Positions 8,240 to 16,912 are shown, counted from the first letter of the stretch. The stretch: 63,984 nt of DNA from LC029 sp036676475 (GCA_036676475.1 JAKFCU010000100.1:1-63984); one strand, 5' to 3'. Numbers and translations are program-made. Notes: a model not told the origin generated them from the sequence alone.

Positions 8240-8652
8240 GATAATTAATGGAAAAGAATTTACTTTAGATGAATATCATCATGTCGAAGCAGCTTATGTG
8301 AATACAGTTATAAAATTTTCAAGCGTCAGTTATATTCGAAAGATAATTTTTTTGTTCATTTTGGTTGGGATTATTTGTAGAGGAAATTGATTCTTCACCT
8401 TATTATTTTACCGAGGCTGAAACAACAAGATTGGTGCAATGGTATGAATTAAATGATGAAGTTATTTTAGGAGATGAAGAACTTAAGCAAGTACCTTTAG
8501 AAGAGTATCGAAAAATATTTAATTTATCAGAAGATCATCCCATTATTGGTTCATTTAAAATAACAAAGGATCAGAAAGATTTCTTTCAAAAGTTTCTAAA
8601 GCATAGGATGGACTTTATTAAGTATGAGTATTGGTTTTGGGGTGGCTGTTAA
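8240..8652 (+). pseudogene. 5'-truncated, frameshifted hypothetical gene
   Basis: Reading starts at the IS110 junction with IGKIINGKEFTLDEYHHVEAA, shifts frame around 8340-8365 (GWDYL fits a third frame), then runs VEEIDSSPYYFTEAETTRLVQ to the stop at 8652. The sequence is acidic and soluble and resembles a conserved small Bacillales protein I cannot name. It lost its 5' end to the IS110 scrap and carries at least one further lesion. Confidence 0.65.
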
Positions 8653-8692
8653 AAAACAGCAAGAGGACGAAATGACCTCCTCTTGCTGTTTT
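8653..8692. terminator. Strong 13-bp hairpin terminator
   Basis: AACAGCAAGAGGA (8655-8667) pairs with TCCTCTTGCTGTT (8678-8690); A-run before and TTTT after, usable in both directions. Confidence 0.8.
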
Positions 8693-8712
8693 AAATGCTG
8701 TTTATTTTATTA

Positions 8713-8799
8713 CGCTGAACGGAGATCGATAGTAGGGGGACGGGATCAGCATCCGTCCCTTGCTTTTCCTTGCTGCGGTAACGGGAGTAATGTTCAATA
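8713..8799 (+). repeat. Dispersed two-arm repeat enclosing a terminator (copy 6)
   Basis: Arm 1 CTGAACGGAGATCGATAGT (8715-8733), stem GGGACGGGAT/ATCCGTCCC then TTGCTTTTCC (8738-8768), arm 2 GGTAACGGGAGTAATGTTCA (8777-8796). Confidence 0.75.
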
Positions 8800-8903
8800 A
8801 GACATCTCGCCATAAAGCGATAGTTATTTCAATGAAATATCCATGGATTGGAATTAAAATTTAATAATAAGAGCAATTTCATTTACTATTGGCGAGGTGA
8901 GAA

Positions 8904-9251
8904 ATGGATTCAACTAAAAAAAGGAGGATAGTATTCTATTCTGCAATTGTGTTTGCCATATTGTTTTCTATTGTCTGGCTTATATCATCCTCCATTATTG
9001 AAAAGAAACATTTTGAAGAAATTAGAAATAAGATTAAGTCATTGGGTGGGGAAATAATTCAGATTGAAGATGTGGGATATGAAGAAAGTCCTTTCGAAAG
9101 TAGCAGGGGTGCAAATACAATTTATAAAATTACATATGCAAAGGATGGAGTAAGAAGGGTTGCTTGGTATAGGGCGATTAATAACCCTGTAAATATTCAT
9201 CAGCCCTCTTCAAAAACAAAAGGCGAAAAATGGGTAATTGAATCTAAATAA
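8904..9251 (+). CDS. Membrane-anchored small protein, unknown function
   Basis: 115 residues from ATG 8904 with GAGGTGAGAA directly upstream. The N-terminus is basic (KKRR), followed by one membrane helix (about 8-30). The rest is a soluble domain of about 80 residues with a strand-rich pattern (GGEIIQIEDVGYEESPF, TIYKITYAKDGVRRVAWYRA). Probably N-in, C-out. Conserved-hypothetical in feel; no functional clue. Confidence 0.65.
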   Translation: MDSTKKRRIVFYSAIVFAILFSIVWLISSSIIEKKHFEEIRNKIKSLGGEIIQIEDVGYEESPFESSRGANTIYKITYAKDGVRRVAWYRAINNPVNIHQPSSKTKGEKWVIESK

Positions 9252-9601
9252 AAGTTGGCTTTTCGTGGATTTTTTTATTCAAGTAACGGGAATCTTTAGT
9301 TCAAAAGTAGATTGAAAAAAGGGTTACAAATTCGGTTGTTTTTTATGGCCGATTGTAACCCATATTCACTTGGAATTATGGGAACAAATTTTTCTATTCA
9401 CCAAACTGGATGTCCCCACTCATTTCAAACTTCCTTGTTGTGTTAATCAACGGGGTTATGACTGAAATCCACCTCGTTCTTATTAATTTCTGTGTGATGT
9501 TACTAGCCCACATTGTCAGAAAGGTAATAAACTAGTAAATGTGAGGAAATGTTTTACAGTAGTCTGATATAATATAAAAAACAAGTTTTCAAAGAGGAGA
9601 A
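9252..9601 (+). other. Intergenic region with a repeat arm and a long inverted repeat
   Basis: A single dispersed-repeat arm (GTAACGGGAATCTTTAGTTCA, about 9293-9312) is followed by an interrupted inverted repeat (GGGTTACAA...CGG with CCG...TTGTAACCC, 9321-9361) without a T-run. No gene seen before the radical SAM gene. Confidence 0.5.
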
Positions 9602-10963
9602 ATGAAGGTGGAGAGAAAGAAATACAAGGTAGAGCTAATAACTGCTGAATCGGAAACTTCAAGGTATGTAAGACATCGAAGAATGATCCGTTTTCCACAG
9701 TTAACGATGCCGCTACTTGCTGCCTACACACCTCCCCATTGGGATGTTACCCATACCGATGAAATTGTACAGAGAGTGGATTTCAACAAAAAAGTTGATG
9801 TAGTGGGTATTACAGCAAATACTGCTGCGGCTCCTCATGCGTACTGGCTTGCCGCTGAGTATCGCAAAAGAGGGATAAAAGTTGTAATTGGCGGTCCTCA
9901 TGCTACACTCATGCCTGAAGAAGTACAACTTCATGCTGATGCAGTGGTGATCGGGGAAGGAGAAATAGTTTGGCCAAAATTATTATCGGACTACGAAAAA
10001 GGGTGCTTACAGCCGGTCTATAAATCTTGTGAACTGCCCGATTTACAAGATATGCCACTTCCCAGATGGGATTTAATCAAAGGACGAGTCTATGGAAAAG
10101 GAGTCACTATAGCCACAAGAGGATGCCCATTTGCCTGTGAATATTGTACGATCCCTAAAATGTATGAGAGGAAAATGCGCTACCGACCAGTCATGGATAT
10201 TGTGGGGGAGCTAAAACATATGCCGGGACGAGCCCTTATTTTTTGGGATGATAATATTGGGGCAAATAAGACATATGCTAAAGAACTGTTCCGGGCCATT
10301 GCCCCGTATAATAGATGGTGGACAAGTCAGGCGACATCGGACGTGGCATTGGATGATGAATTTATGGAATTGGCTGCCAAAAGCGGGTGCAAAGCTCTTT
10401 TCATTGGATTAGAGACTATTTCGCAAAACAGTTTAAATTCCGCCAACAAAGCACATAATCAAGTGAAAAAGTATAAGGAGATCATCAAACGTTTCCATTA
10501 TTACGGTATTGCAATTCAGGCAGGAACCGTCTTTGGGTTCGACCACGATGATAGATCTATTTTTAGGACAACAGTCGAGTTTTATCGGGATATAGGTCTT
10601 GATTCGGCAACCATAAGTGTATTGATTCCCTTTCCGAATACTCCGCTTTTCCGCAGACTGGATGCGGAAGGAAGAATTTTGACGAAGGATTGGTCCAAAT
10701 ACAATGGAAAAAAAGATGTCGTCTTTCAACCGGCCCTTATGTCTCCACAGGAGCTTTTAATGGGAATGGAATGGGCTGCACGCCAATTTTATTCGATTCC
10801 TTCCATTTTCGAGCGAATGTGGAAGTCAAAAACCGGACTGTGGTGGAATGTCATTCGCAATATAGGTTATTATCTAGCACTTCGAAACTTTGGGAATATC
10901 GGGTTTAATCCAGAAGAACAAGAGGAGATTTTGCTGCCTTCTATTCCAGAGGGGGCTAAGTAA
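9602..10963 (+). CDS. B12-binding-domain radical SAM enzyme
   Basis: 453 residues. The N-terminal 150 look like a cobalamin-binding Rossmann domain (DVVGITANTAAAPHAYWLAAEY, VVIGGPHATLMPEE, ADAVVIGEGE). A radical SAM core follows, with cluster motif CPFACEYC near residues 174-181, preceded by IATRGC, and a GLET segment near 270. Family members are cytoplasmic and do methylations, cyclisations or rearrangements; the substrate cannot be told. AGGAG lies only 2 nt from ATG 9602 and 8 nt from an in-frame GTG at 9608, so the start may be the latter. An RDD gene follows at once. Confidence 0.85.
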   Translation: MKVERKKYKVELITAESETSRYVRHRRMIRFPQLTMPLLAAYTPPHWDVTHTDEIVQRVDFNKKVDVVGITANTAAAPHAYWLAAEYRKRGIKVVIGGPHATLMPEEVQLHADAVVIGEGEIVWPKLLSDYEKGCLQPVYKSCELPDLQDMPLPRWDLIKGRVYGKGVTIATRGCPFACEYCTIPKMYERKMRYRPVMDIVGELKHMPGRALIFWDDNIGANKTYAKELFRAIAPYNRWWTSQATSDVALDDEFMELAAKSGCKALFIGLETISQNSLNSANKAHNQVKKYKEIIKRFHYYGIAIQAGTVFGFDHDDRSIFRTTVEFYRDIGLDSATISVLIPFPNTPLFRRLDAEGRILTKDWSKYNGKKDVVFQPALMSPQELLMGMEWAARQFYSIPSIFERMWKSKTGLWWNVIRNIGYYLALRNFGNIGFNPEEQEEILLPSIPEGAK

Positions 10964-10964
10964 T

Positions 10965-11372
10965 ATGATGAAGCAAAAAGCAGGATTCTGGTTAAGAGTA
11001 TTAGCACTTACCATTGACGAAATTATTCTTGTGGGACTAACTTTTTTTTTATACCAATGGTTGAAACCGATATTACCGCCTATATGGGTTGATTCAATTT
11101 GGTTTATTTTCCTATTCTATGAAGTTATTGATTATAATTACTACACGTTGTTTTGGGTGTTCGGTGGCCAAACTATAGGAAAGAGAGTAGTCAGAACTAA
11201 AATTGTAAAAACAGATGGAAGTAAATTTACCTATAGAGATGCATTTATTCGTTACTGGGTATGGATGATTGGTGTTTCTTTACTAGGAATAGGGTATTTT
11301 TGGATTGCTTGGCAAAAGAATAAGCAGGGTTGGAACGATTTAGCCGCCAAGACGTACGTTGTTAAGATATAA
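10965..11372 (+). CDS. RDD-family membrane protein
   Basis: 135 residues from ATG 10965, one base after the radical SAM stop. The start of the RDD domain is visible as GFWLRVLALTIDEII (Arg and Asp in the first helix), then FGGQTIGKRVVRTKIV and the final helix region. Three to four membrane helices. RDD proteins are small membrane proteins of mostly unclear role, some linked to ion transport. Tight coupling to the radical SAM gene suggests one operon. Confidence 0.75.
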   Translation: MMKQKAGFWLRVLALTIDEIILVGLTFFLYQWLKPILPPIWVDSIWFIFLFYEVIDYNYYTLFWVFGGQTIGKRVVRTKIVKTDGSKFTYRDAFIRYWVWMIGVSLLGIGYFWIAWQKNKQGWNDLAAKTYVVKI

Positions 11373-11446
11373 AGTTATTAGGCAATTGGGATTAGATTGT
11401 GGAGGAGTGGCTGTTATGGCTGTTCTTCCTTTTGATATTGAACGAA

Positions 11447-11479
11447 GGGCAGGATAGCTGAACAATACTATCCTGTCCA
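11447..11479. terminator. Hairpin built on a repeat-arm-like sequence
   Basis: GGCAGGATAG (11448-11457) pairs with CTATCCTGTCC (11468-11478) between the convergent RDD and trpA genes. The left arm resembles the dispersed-repeat arm. No T-run, so terminator function is moderate. Confidence 0.45.
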
Positions 11480-11506
11480 CTGATCGAGGTAGGTAAACAA
11501 ATAGAC

Positions 11507-12322
11507 CTAAACACCGCAAAGAGAGGTCAAAAACTCTTTGACACCCGCAACCCCTTGTAGTTCCAATATCTTCAACAACTGACTTCCAACAATGGCGATA
11601 TCACTTTTGCCGACTAGATACTGTATATCATCTGCGTGCTGAATACCAAATCCTACACCGATTGGCGTTGAAGCGTAGTGACGACACCTAGAAATAAAAT
11701 TAGTTGTAGTTTCATCGAATGCCGTTCGAGATCCTGTTACACCTTTTCTTGCAACGCAATATAAAAACCCCTCAGTCTCTCTCGCAATATATTCCATTCT
11801 TGTATTAGAAGTATAGGGAGTTACAAGTAGAATTGGATCGATACCATGCTTTTTGCATGCAGACAAATATTCTTCGCTCTCCTCAGGAAGTGCATCAGGT
11901 ACAATTAGTCCACGAATCCCAATCGTCCGTACAGTTTGAATGAAGTCTTCAACGCCATACTGAAACAAAATGTTGTAGTAAGTCATGAAGACAAACGGGA
12001 GATCAAAGTCCTTCGTCACACGTTTAGCAAATTCTAGGCATTGTTCGACGGTAGTTCCCCGTTTCAACGCTTCTTGATTTGCTTTTAAAAACGCCGGTCC
12101 GTCCGCAACCGGCTCAGAAAAGGGCAACTGTAGTTCGACAAGATCTACGCCACACTCATGAAACAGACGAATCATCTCGTAGTTCGTTTCGAAATCAGGA
12201 TATCCCAGAATTTGATGAGCCATGAGTAAAATATTTTTACGCTTGCGTTTTGTCTGAATTTCCCTAGCGAGACTGCTCATATTGCGTGTTTTTTCGCCCG
12301 ATAAAAGCCTTCCATTCGTCAT
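11507..12322 (-). CDS. trpA: Tryptophan synthase alpha chain, divergent
   Basis: Converts indole-3-glycerol phosphate to indole and glyceraldehyde-3-phosphate in the TrpA2B2 complex. The catalytic Glu (VDLVELQLPFSE) and Asp (VADGP) are both present, but the Asp between them in most TrpA (SDP) is Glu here (SEP). The usual FVTAGDP start is ILLMAHQILGYPDF. The active loop reads ARKGVTGSRT. ATG 12322 has GGAGGG 8 nt upstream but lies 59 nt inside trpB; the ATG at 12280 gives a more usual length (257) without a clear ribosome site. Linked to trpB and a SorC-type gene, away from other trp genes. Confidence 0.88.
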   Translation of the reverse strand: MTNGRLLSGEKTRNMSSLAREIQTKRKRKNILLMAHQILGYPDFETNYEMIRLFHECGVDLVELQLPFSEPVADGPAFLKANQEALKRGTTVEQCLEFAKRVTKDFDLPFVFMTYYNILFQYGVEDFIQTVRTIGIRGLIVPDALPEESEEYLSACKKHGIDPILLVTPYTSNTRMEYIARETEGFLYCVARKGVTGSRTAFDETTTNFISRCRHYASTPIGVGFGIQHADDIQYLVGKSDIAIVGSQLLKILELQGVAGVKEFLTSLCGV

Positions 12323-13508
12323 CTTTCAATCCCTCCGCTATATTAAAGATGTCCTTGTCTCCCCGACCAGACATGTTAATGATCACGATATCGCCTTCGG
12401 AAAATTGATTCATTTCTCGGAAAGCCTGAGCAAATGCATGAGTTGACTCTAGAGCCGGAACGATTCCTTCTTTAGTCATAACCAGTTGTAGGGCACTGAC
12501 CACTTCATCATTTGTGGCGGCTTCAAAACGCACTCGCCCGTGGTCCGACAAATCTGCAAGTATGGGGGAAACACCAACATAGTCAAGACCGGCAGCGATA
12601 CTATAGGTGTCCATCATCTGTCCATCTTTGTTCTGTAGGAATACCGTTTTATACCCTTGCGCTATTCCTGGTTTCCCTTGACCGTAAGCGATGCGTGCAG
12701 CATGCCTTCCGGAAGTTGGTCCTTCTCCTCCAGCTTCAACTCCGACAAGTTCTACTTCTGGATGAGGAATGAAAGCTTGAAAAACTCCTAGTGCGTTTGA
12801 ACCACCCCCAACGCAGGCATACACTCTTTTGGGTAGTTTACCTTCAATTTGAAGGATCTGTTCCTTCGCTTCGTTTCCAATAATGGATTGAAAGTATGAG
12901 ACAATCTCCGGAAATGGATGGGGTCCTGATGCTGTTCCTAACAAATAATGTGTCGTTTCAAAATTTGAGGACCAATCTCTGAACGCTTCATTAATGGCGT
13001 CTTTTAATGTACGGCTTCCAGTTTCCACAGCCACAACTTCTGCACCAAAGCGTTTCATCCAAAACACGTTAGCATACTGCCGTTCTACATCTTCGCTTCC
13101 CATATAAATGGTTGCTTTCAATCCGAGTTTTGCCGCTACGATGGCGGTCGCAACACCGTGTTGTCCGGCACCCGTCTCGGCAATTACCCGCGTTTTGTTC
13201 ATTCGCTTTGCGAGCATCGCTTGCCCAAGGGCGTTGTTTAATTTATGGGCGCCTGAATGATTCAAATCCTCTCGTTTGATATAGATTTTTGGTCCACCAA
13301 AATACTCCGTAAGCCCAGCGGCATAGGTTAATGGCGTAGGACGACCTGAAAAATTTGCTAGTAGACCCCGATATTCATCCCAAAACACAGAATCGGTTTT
13401 TATTAGGTGAAATTTCTCTTGTAATTCGTTAAAAGCAGGATACAAAATCTCTGGAATAAACATTCCTCCGTATGCGCCATAGTAGCCCACGTTTCCCACT
13501 TGCATCAT
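12264..13508 (-). CDS. trpB: Tryptophan synthase beta chain
   Basis: PLP enzyme joining indole and serine. The Schiff-base Lys is in HSGAHKLNNALGQ, the catalytic Glu in AETGAGQHGVATA, and the phosphate-binding loop is GGGSNALG. About 411-414 residues, slightly longer than the usual 397. The start overlaps the regulator stop as ATGA; AAGGAG sits directly before the first ATG, so the second ATG (13505) or a GTG at 13499 may be used. It is co-transcribed with trpA and the SorC-type regulator; no trpEDCF nearby. Confidence 0.93.
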   Translation of the reverse strand: MMQVGNVGYYGAYGGMFIPEILYPAFNELQEKFHLIKTDSVFWDEYRGLLANFSGRPTPLTYAAGLTEYFGGPKIYIKREDLNHSGAHKLNNALGQAMLAKRMNKTRVIAETGAGQHGVATAIVAAKLGLKATIYMGSEDVERQYANVFWMKRFGAEVVAVETGSRTLKDAINEAFRDWSSNFETTHYLLGTASGPHPFPEIVSYFQSIIGNEAKEQILQIEGKLPKRVYACVGGGSNALGVFQAFIPHPEVELVGVEAGGEGPTSGRHAARIAYGQGKPGIAQGYKTVFLQNKDGQMMDTYSIAAGLDYVGVSPILADLSDHGRVRFEAATNDEVVSALQLVMTKEGIVPALESTHAFAQAFREMNQFSEGDIVIINMSGRGDKDIFNIAEGLKDDEWKAFIGRKNTQYEQSR

Positions 13509-14482
13509 CTCCTTTTTAGAGGGTTTTCTTTATGAAAGTCCAGCACCAACTTGGCAGTTGATACGTCCGTAACGAGGATATCTACCCATCTTCCACGAAG
13601 TGTAGCTGTAATTGCAGGGACCTTTTCTCTTCCATAAGCGACCCCGATAACATTGGTTTTTCCAGTCAAGTCGGATACGCTGACTCCAAGCATTCGATTT
13701 CTTGCGTGGAAATCTAAAAGCTTTCCATGGATGTCGATAAAGGATGTGCATAAGTTTCCTACTGCTCCCCTGTCAGTGACATCATCCAAATCGGTCCTTC
13801 CAAAATAACCAGATTGAACGATAGTCGCCTCTTCAGAAACTTCCCCGATACCAATAACTGCAACAGTACAGCGTCTTGCAATGTCAATCACATGCGCTAT
13901 TTCTGGTTCCTTCATCAATAAATCCCTTGTTGTTTCGGTGGCAACCACTGCAGGCGCGTGAAGGAGCCAGTATTTTGATTTCATTGTTTCTGCAAACGCC
14001 ATCGTGTTAGAGTTAGCTAGCCATGACGCTCCAGCAGAACCCCAGCCACCAACGAGAGGAACAAACTGTAATCCATTCCGCCCAAAATATTCTGTCTGGG
14101 TACTGACTGCGGCGACTGTTCTTCCGGACATTACGCCCACGATATCGCTGTCTTTGAGCACACTTTCGAGAAGTGATCCGCAACTTATCCCAAGCTGCCG
14201 TAAGAGCTGTCCTTGATCAGGACCTTCTGAACGCACCACACGGGCATCGTGGATGCCAAACGTCTCAACAAGTTCACGTTCGATGTATTGTTCCTCCGAA
14301 TATGGATTTTTAATCGAGATCGTTACAATTCCCTGTGCTTTGGCAGCCGTGAGTGCACGACTAACCTGGGAGCGAGAAATCCCTAATCGTTCGGCAATTT
14401 CTTGTTGATTCAGCCCGTTTTCGAAGTAGAGCTGGCTGATTTTCACGAGCAGCCATATCTGCTCGTCTTTCATATCTGTCAT
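13505..14482 (-). CDS. SorC/DeoR-like sugar-binding transcriptional regulator
   Basis: 325 residues: N-terminal HTH (about 12-48; NGLNQQEIAERLGISRSQVSRAL) and a SorC-type effector domain (GVMSGRTVAAVS, VPLVGGWGSAG, AVIGIGEV). SorC proteins bind phosphorylated sugars and control the genes next to them; here the only downstream genes are trpBA, coupled by ATGA overlap. The trpA substrate carries a glycerol-phosphate tail that could be the effector, which is inference. Repeats upstream (14507-14535) are the likely operator. Confidence 0.85.
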   Translation of the reverse strand: MTDMKDEQIWLLVKISQLYFENGLNQQEIAERLGISRSQVSRALTAAKAQGIVTISIKNPYSEEQYIERELVETFGIHDARVVRSEGPDQGQLLRQLGISCGSLLESVLKDSDIVGVMSGRTVAAVSTQTEYFGRNGLQFVPLVGGWGSAGASWLANSNTMAFAETMKSKYWLLHAPAVVATETTRDLLMKEPEIAHVIDIARRCTVAVIGIGEVSEEATIVQSGYFGRTDLDDVTDRGAVGNLCTSFIDIHGKLLDFHARNRMLGVSVSDLTGKTNVIGVAYGREKVPAITATLRGRWVDILVTDVSTAKLVLDFHKENPLKRR

Positions 14483-14506
14483 GACTTATTCCTGCCTTTG
14501 CACAAA

Positions 14507-14535
14507 TGTTCATTACTCGAACAACCGTTCATTAC
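14507..14535 (-). promoter_or_regulatory. Candidate operator of the SorC-trpBA unit
   Basis: Two direct copies of (T/C)GTTCATTAC at 14507-14516 and 14526-14535 (19-bp period), with GAAC-AACC-GTTC (14519-14530) as an inverted repeat between them. About 25-50 bp upstream of the regulator start. Confidence 0.5.
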
Positions 14536-14696
14536 ATATTATCCATCATGATTGCATTTTTAGCAAGTCTGATATATAAAGAATGCTGATGTCTGCTCCT
14601 CTTCTTATTACTGAATGGGAGGATAGCGGAATACTTTCTTACCATGAAATGGTATAATCTTTCATAGAATTACGGTGATAAAAGGGGAAAAGATTA

Positions 14697-14996
14697 TTGG
14701 AAGTATTTAAGAGAAAGGCTGTTATTTTCATCTTAATTGTAGTTTTTTTATTGGTACTTTCAACTTTGCTTGGACCTTATAATGTATTCCATTATTTTAA
14801 CGCTGAAAAAATCTTGCAAGAACCACTTCTTTCAAAGGAATTTAAAGGCTTAAAAATAAATGAAGTAAAATATAAAGGCGATAACACATACTTGATTAAG
14901 ACAGACCAACAAGATTTTGTAGTAATTCAAGATTATTTTTCGGTTATGAATTATAAATGGAGAATATTTGAATTTGAGAAAGAGCTTTTATATTAA
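14697..14996 (+). CDS. Small membrane-anchored protein, unknown function
   Basis: 99 residues from TTG 14697 (AAGGGGAA about 9 nt upstream). One N-terminal helix (10-28), then a 65-residue soluble domain (KGLKINEVKYKGDNTYLIKTD, FVVIQDYFSVMNYKWRIFEFEK). It resembles the other single-helix small proteins in this accessory zone in plan but not in sequence. No function assignable. Closed by a repeat copy. Confidence 0.6.
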   Translation: MEVFKRKAVIFILIVVFLLVLSTLLGPYNVFHYFNAEKILQEPLLSKEFKGLKINEVKYKGDNTYLIKTDQQDFVVIQDYFSVMNYKWRIFEFEKELLY

Positions 14997-15041
14997 TCAA
15001 AGTTTGAGAAAGGTAGTCTTTCTGCTGTTACGTCTTGTTTC

Positions 15042-15120
15042 GCTAACGAGAATCGATAGCAGGGGGATCGGAACTTTCTCCTGCTTTTTATGTTACTTTG
15101 GGAGAATAGTTTAATAATAA
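15042..15120 (+). repeat. Dispersed two-arm repeat enclosing a terminator (copy 7)
   Basis: Arm 1 GCTAACGAGAATCGATAG (15042-15059), stem AGCAGG/CCTGCT with T5 (15058-15088), arm 2 TTTGGGAGAATAGTTTAATA (15097-15116). Confidence 0.7.
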
Positions 15121-15168
15121 TGCGATAAACCGTAACCTAAATGACGGTAAGTTATTAGTTTATGCAAC

Positions 15169-15199
15169 TTGACTTCGAGTTTACTCTAAGAAATACAAT
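15169..15199 (+). promoter_or_regulatory. MerR-type promoter with 19-bp spacer
   Basis: -35 TTGACT (15169-15174) and -10 TACAAT (15194-15199) are separated by 19 bp, the overlong spacing MerR activators correct by twisting DNA. The spacer holds a dyad CTTCGAGT-TT-ACTCTAAG (15173-15190). The MerR gene two cistrons down (16267) is the obvious regulator. Confidence 0.85.
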
Positions 15200-15237
15200 A
15201 CATACATCTACTAATCCTTGCTAGAGGAGAGATGAAT

Positions 15238-16245
15238 ATGTTAAACACGCGTGTGATTGTAAACAGATATGGAGGACCGGAAGTCATTGATGTGGTAGAG
15301 GAACCCCTACGCACACCCCAAAAAGGAGAGATTCGAGTAAAAGTCGAAAGTGCGGGTGTTGCTCTTGCGGATATCATGAGAAGAGAGGGTGTTTATCCCT
15401 TTTCACCACCCCCTCCTTTTACACCGGGATACGATGCGGTAGGAATCGTTGACGAGCTCGGAGAGAACGTGCAACAATTTTCAAAAGGGGGAAAAGTCGC
15501 CGTCTTTTTTAATGGAACTGGCGGCTATGCAGCGTATGTGTATGCGAAGGTCGACGAGTTGGTCACAGTTCCCTCTCATATAGATTCCACTCTGGCAGTT
15601 GCCGTTGTCCTGAATTATGTGACCGCTTATCAAATGCTTCATCGCATTGCGAAGGTTTCTGAGGGCGAGAGTATTCTTATCCATGGTGCAAGCGGAGGGG
15701 TTGGAACCGCACTACTTGAACTAGGAAAACTTGCGAAATTGAAAATGTTCGGCACGGCTTCTTCAAACAAACGACAAATGGTTTGCAAATATGGCGCAAC
15801 GCCGATCGACTATCGAAATGAAGATTTTGTTCATGTTCTGCGTCTCCAGGCTCCTGAAGGCATGGATGCTGTGTTTGACCCGATTGGTGGCCAGAACTGG
15901 GAACGTTCGTTTCAAACCTTAAGCAAGAATGGCCGATTCATAGGCTACGGCTATACTTCGATTCTTAAGCAAGGAAATCCAAGTGATTGGTTGAAAGACT
16001 GGACGAGTTTAGCGACAAGGGATATAACGGAGAGAGGCAATCCCGTCTATCTATACAGCATAACGACCTTAAAGAAGGAAAGATTGGACTGGTTTCTAGA
16101 GGATGCTCGTTACCTCTTCTCATTATTAGAGAAAGGGAAAATCAATCCTTTGATTTCCCACCGAATTCCGCTCTGGGAAGCGGCATACGCACACGAATTG
16201 CTTGAAAAGTCCTTAGCTGTCGGGAAAGTTGTTCTTATAAGTTGA
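15238..16245 (+). CDS. Medium-chain NADPH:quinone oxidoreductase-like protein
   Basis: 335 residues from ATG 15238 (AGGAG 8 nt upstream; the ATG at 15232 is too close). The MDR fold is clear: GroES-like N-terminal domain (RVKVESAGVALADIMRREG) and Rossmann motif HGASGGVGTALLELGKL near residue 150. No zinc-ligand cysteines, so it belongs to the zinc-free quinone reductase branch. It probably detoxifies electrophiles or quinones with NADPH in the cytoplasm, in keeping with a MerR-controlled promoter. Confidence 0.87.
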   Translation: MLNTRVIVNRYGGPEVIDVVEEPLRTPQKGEIRVKVESAGVALADIMRREGVYPFSPPPPFTPGYDAVGIVDELGENVQQFSKGGKVAVFFNGTGGYAAYVYAKVDELVTVPSHIDSTLAVAVVLNYVTAYQMLHRIAKVSEGESILIHGASGGVGTALLELGKLAKLKMFGTASSNKRQMVCKYGATPIDYRNEDFVHVLRLQAPEGMDAVFDPIGGQNWERSFQTLSKNGRFIGYGYTSILKQGNPSDWLKDWTSLATRDITERGNPVYLYSITTLKKERLDWFLEDARYLFSLLEKGKINPLISHRIPLWEAAYAHELLEKSLAVGKVVLIS

Positions 16246-16266
16246 TAATGGAGGTAGGCAAGCGAT

Positions 16267-16662
16267 ATGTACTCGATCGGTGAAGTATCAAGATTAACGG
16301 GTATTACCGCATTTACGCTCAGATACTATGAAAAAATAGGTCTTCTTCCAAAACCCCAACGTCAGGGTGGGAAGAAAAATGGGATTAGACGATATGATGA
16401 TCAGGATCTTCGGTTTATTCGATTTATTCATGGATTAAAGCAAACAGAGATGAAGTTGGAGGACATCGCAACGTTTGTGGAAGACGGTTGTCTCTTGATG
16501 CAAAACGATCGGGACATAGATATCAATGATACATTACTCAAACGGATTGGAATTTTGGACCGGCATATAGCACAGTTGGAACAACAAATGAAGCAGTTAG
16601 AAATCGTGAAGACCATTGCACAGGATAAAAGAATTTTTTATTCCACTATGCTCAAAGAATAG
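16267..16662 (+). CDS. MerR-family transcriptional regulator
   Basis: 131 residues. The N-terminal winged HTH (YSIGEVSRLTGITAFTLRYY, IRRYDDQDLRFI) is followed by a dimerisation coiled coil (RHIAQLEQQMKQLEIVK). There is no metal-ligand cysteine pair at the C-terminus, which points to the AdhR/YyaN aldehyde-responsive branch over metal sensors (inference). It follows the oxidoreductase by 21 nt and probably controls the joint promoter at 15169-15199. Confidence 0.88.
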   Translation: MYSIGEVSRLTGITAFTLRYYEKIGLLPKPQRQGGKKNGIRRYDDQDLRFIRFIHGLKQTEMKLEDIATFVEDGCLLMQNDRDIDINDTLLKRIGILDRHIAQLEQQMKQLEIVKTIAQDKRIFYSTMLKE

Positions 16663-16837
16663 GCATTCGAAACAGGGAAGTATGATTAGCTCGATTCATC
16701 AAAATAATCCTTTTAACTTGCAGAAGTGAGAGTATCAGGTGGATGATTTCAAACATCACTAGATTGTTAGTTTAACCGAAGAGAAACTCGACGTTACAAA
16801 CTGTGTGTTGTGATCCGTATCATAACTTAAGTTGTTG

Positions 16838-16912
16838 TGCTAACGGAGATCGATAGCAGGGGTTCACGACATTCTTCCCCTGCTTTTTTGCTGCGGTAAC
16901 GGCAGTTTAACG
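16838..16912 (+). repeat. Dispersed two-arm repeat enclosing a terminator (copy 8)
   Basis: Arm 1 GCTAACGGAGATCGATAG (16839-16856), stem AGCAGGGG/CCCCTGCT with T6 (16855-16889), arm 2 GGTAACGGCAGTTTAACG (16895-16912). The flank after arm 2 is identical to that before the lipoprotein gene at 5076. Confidence 0.75.
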
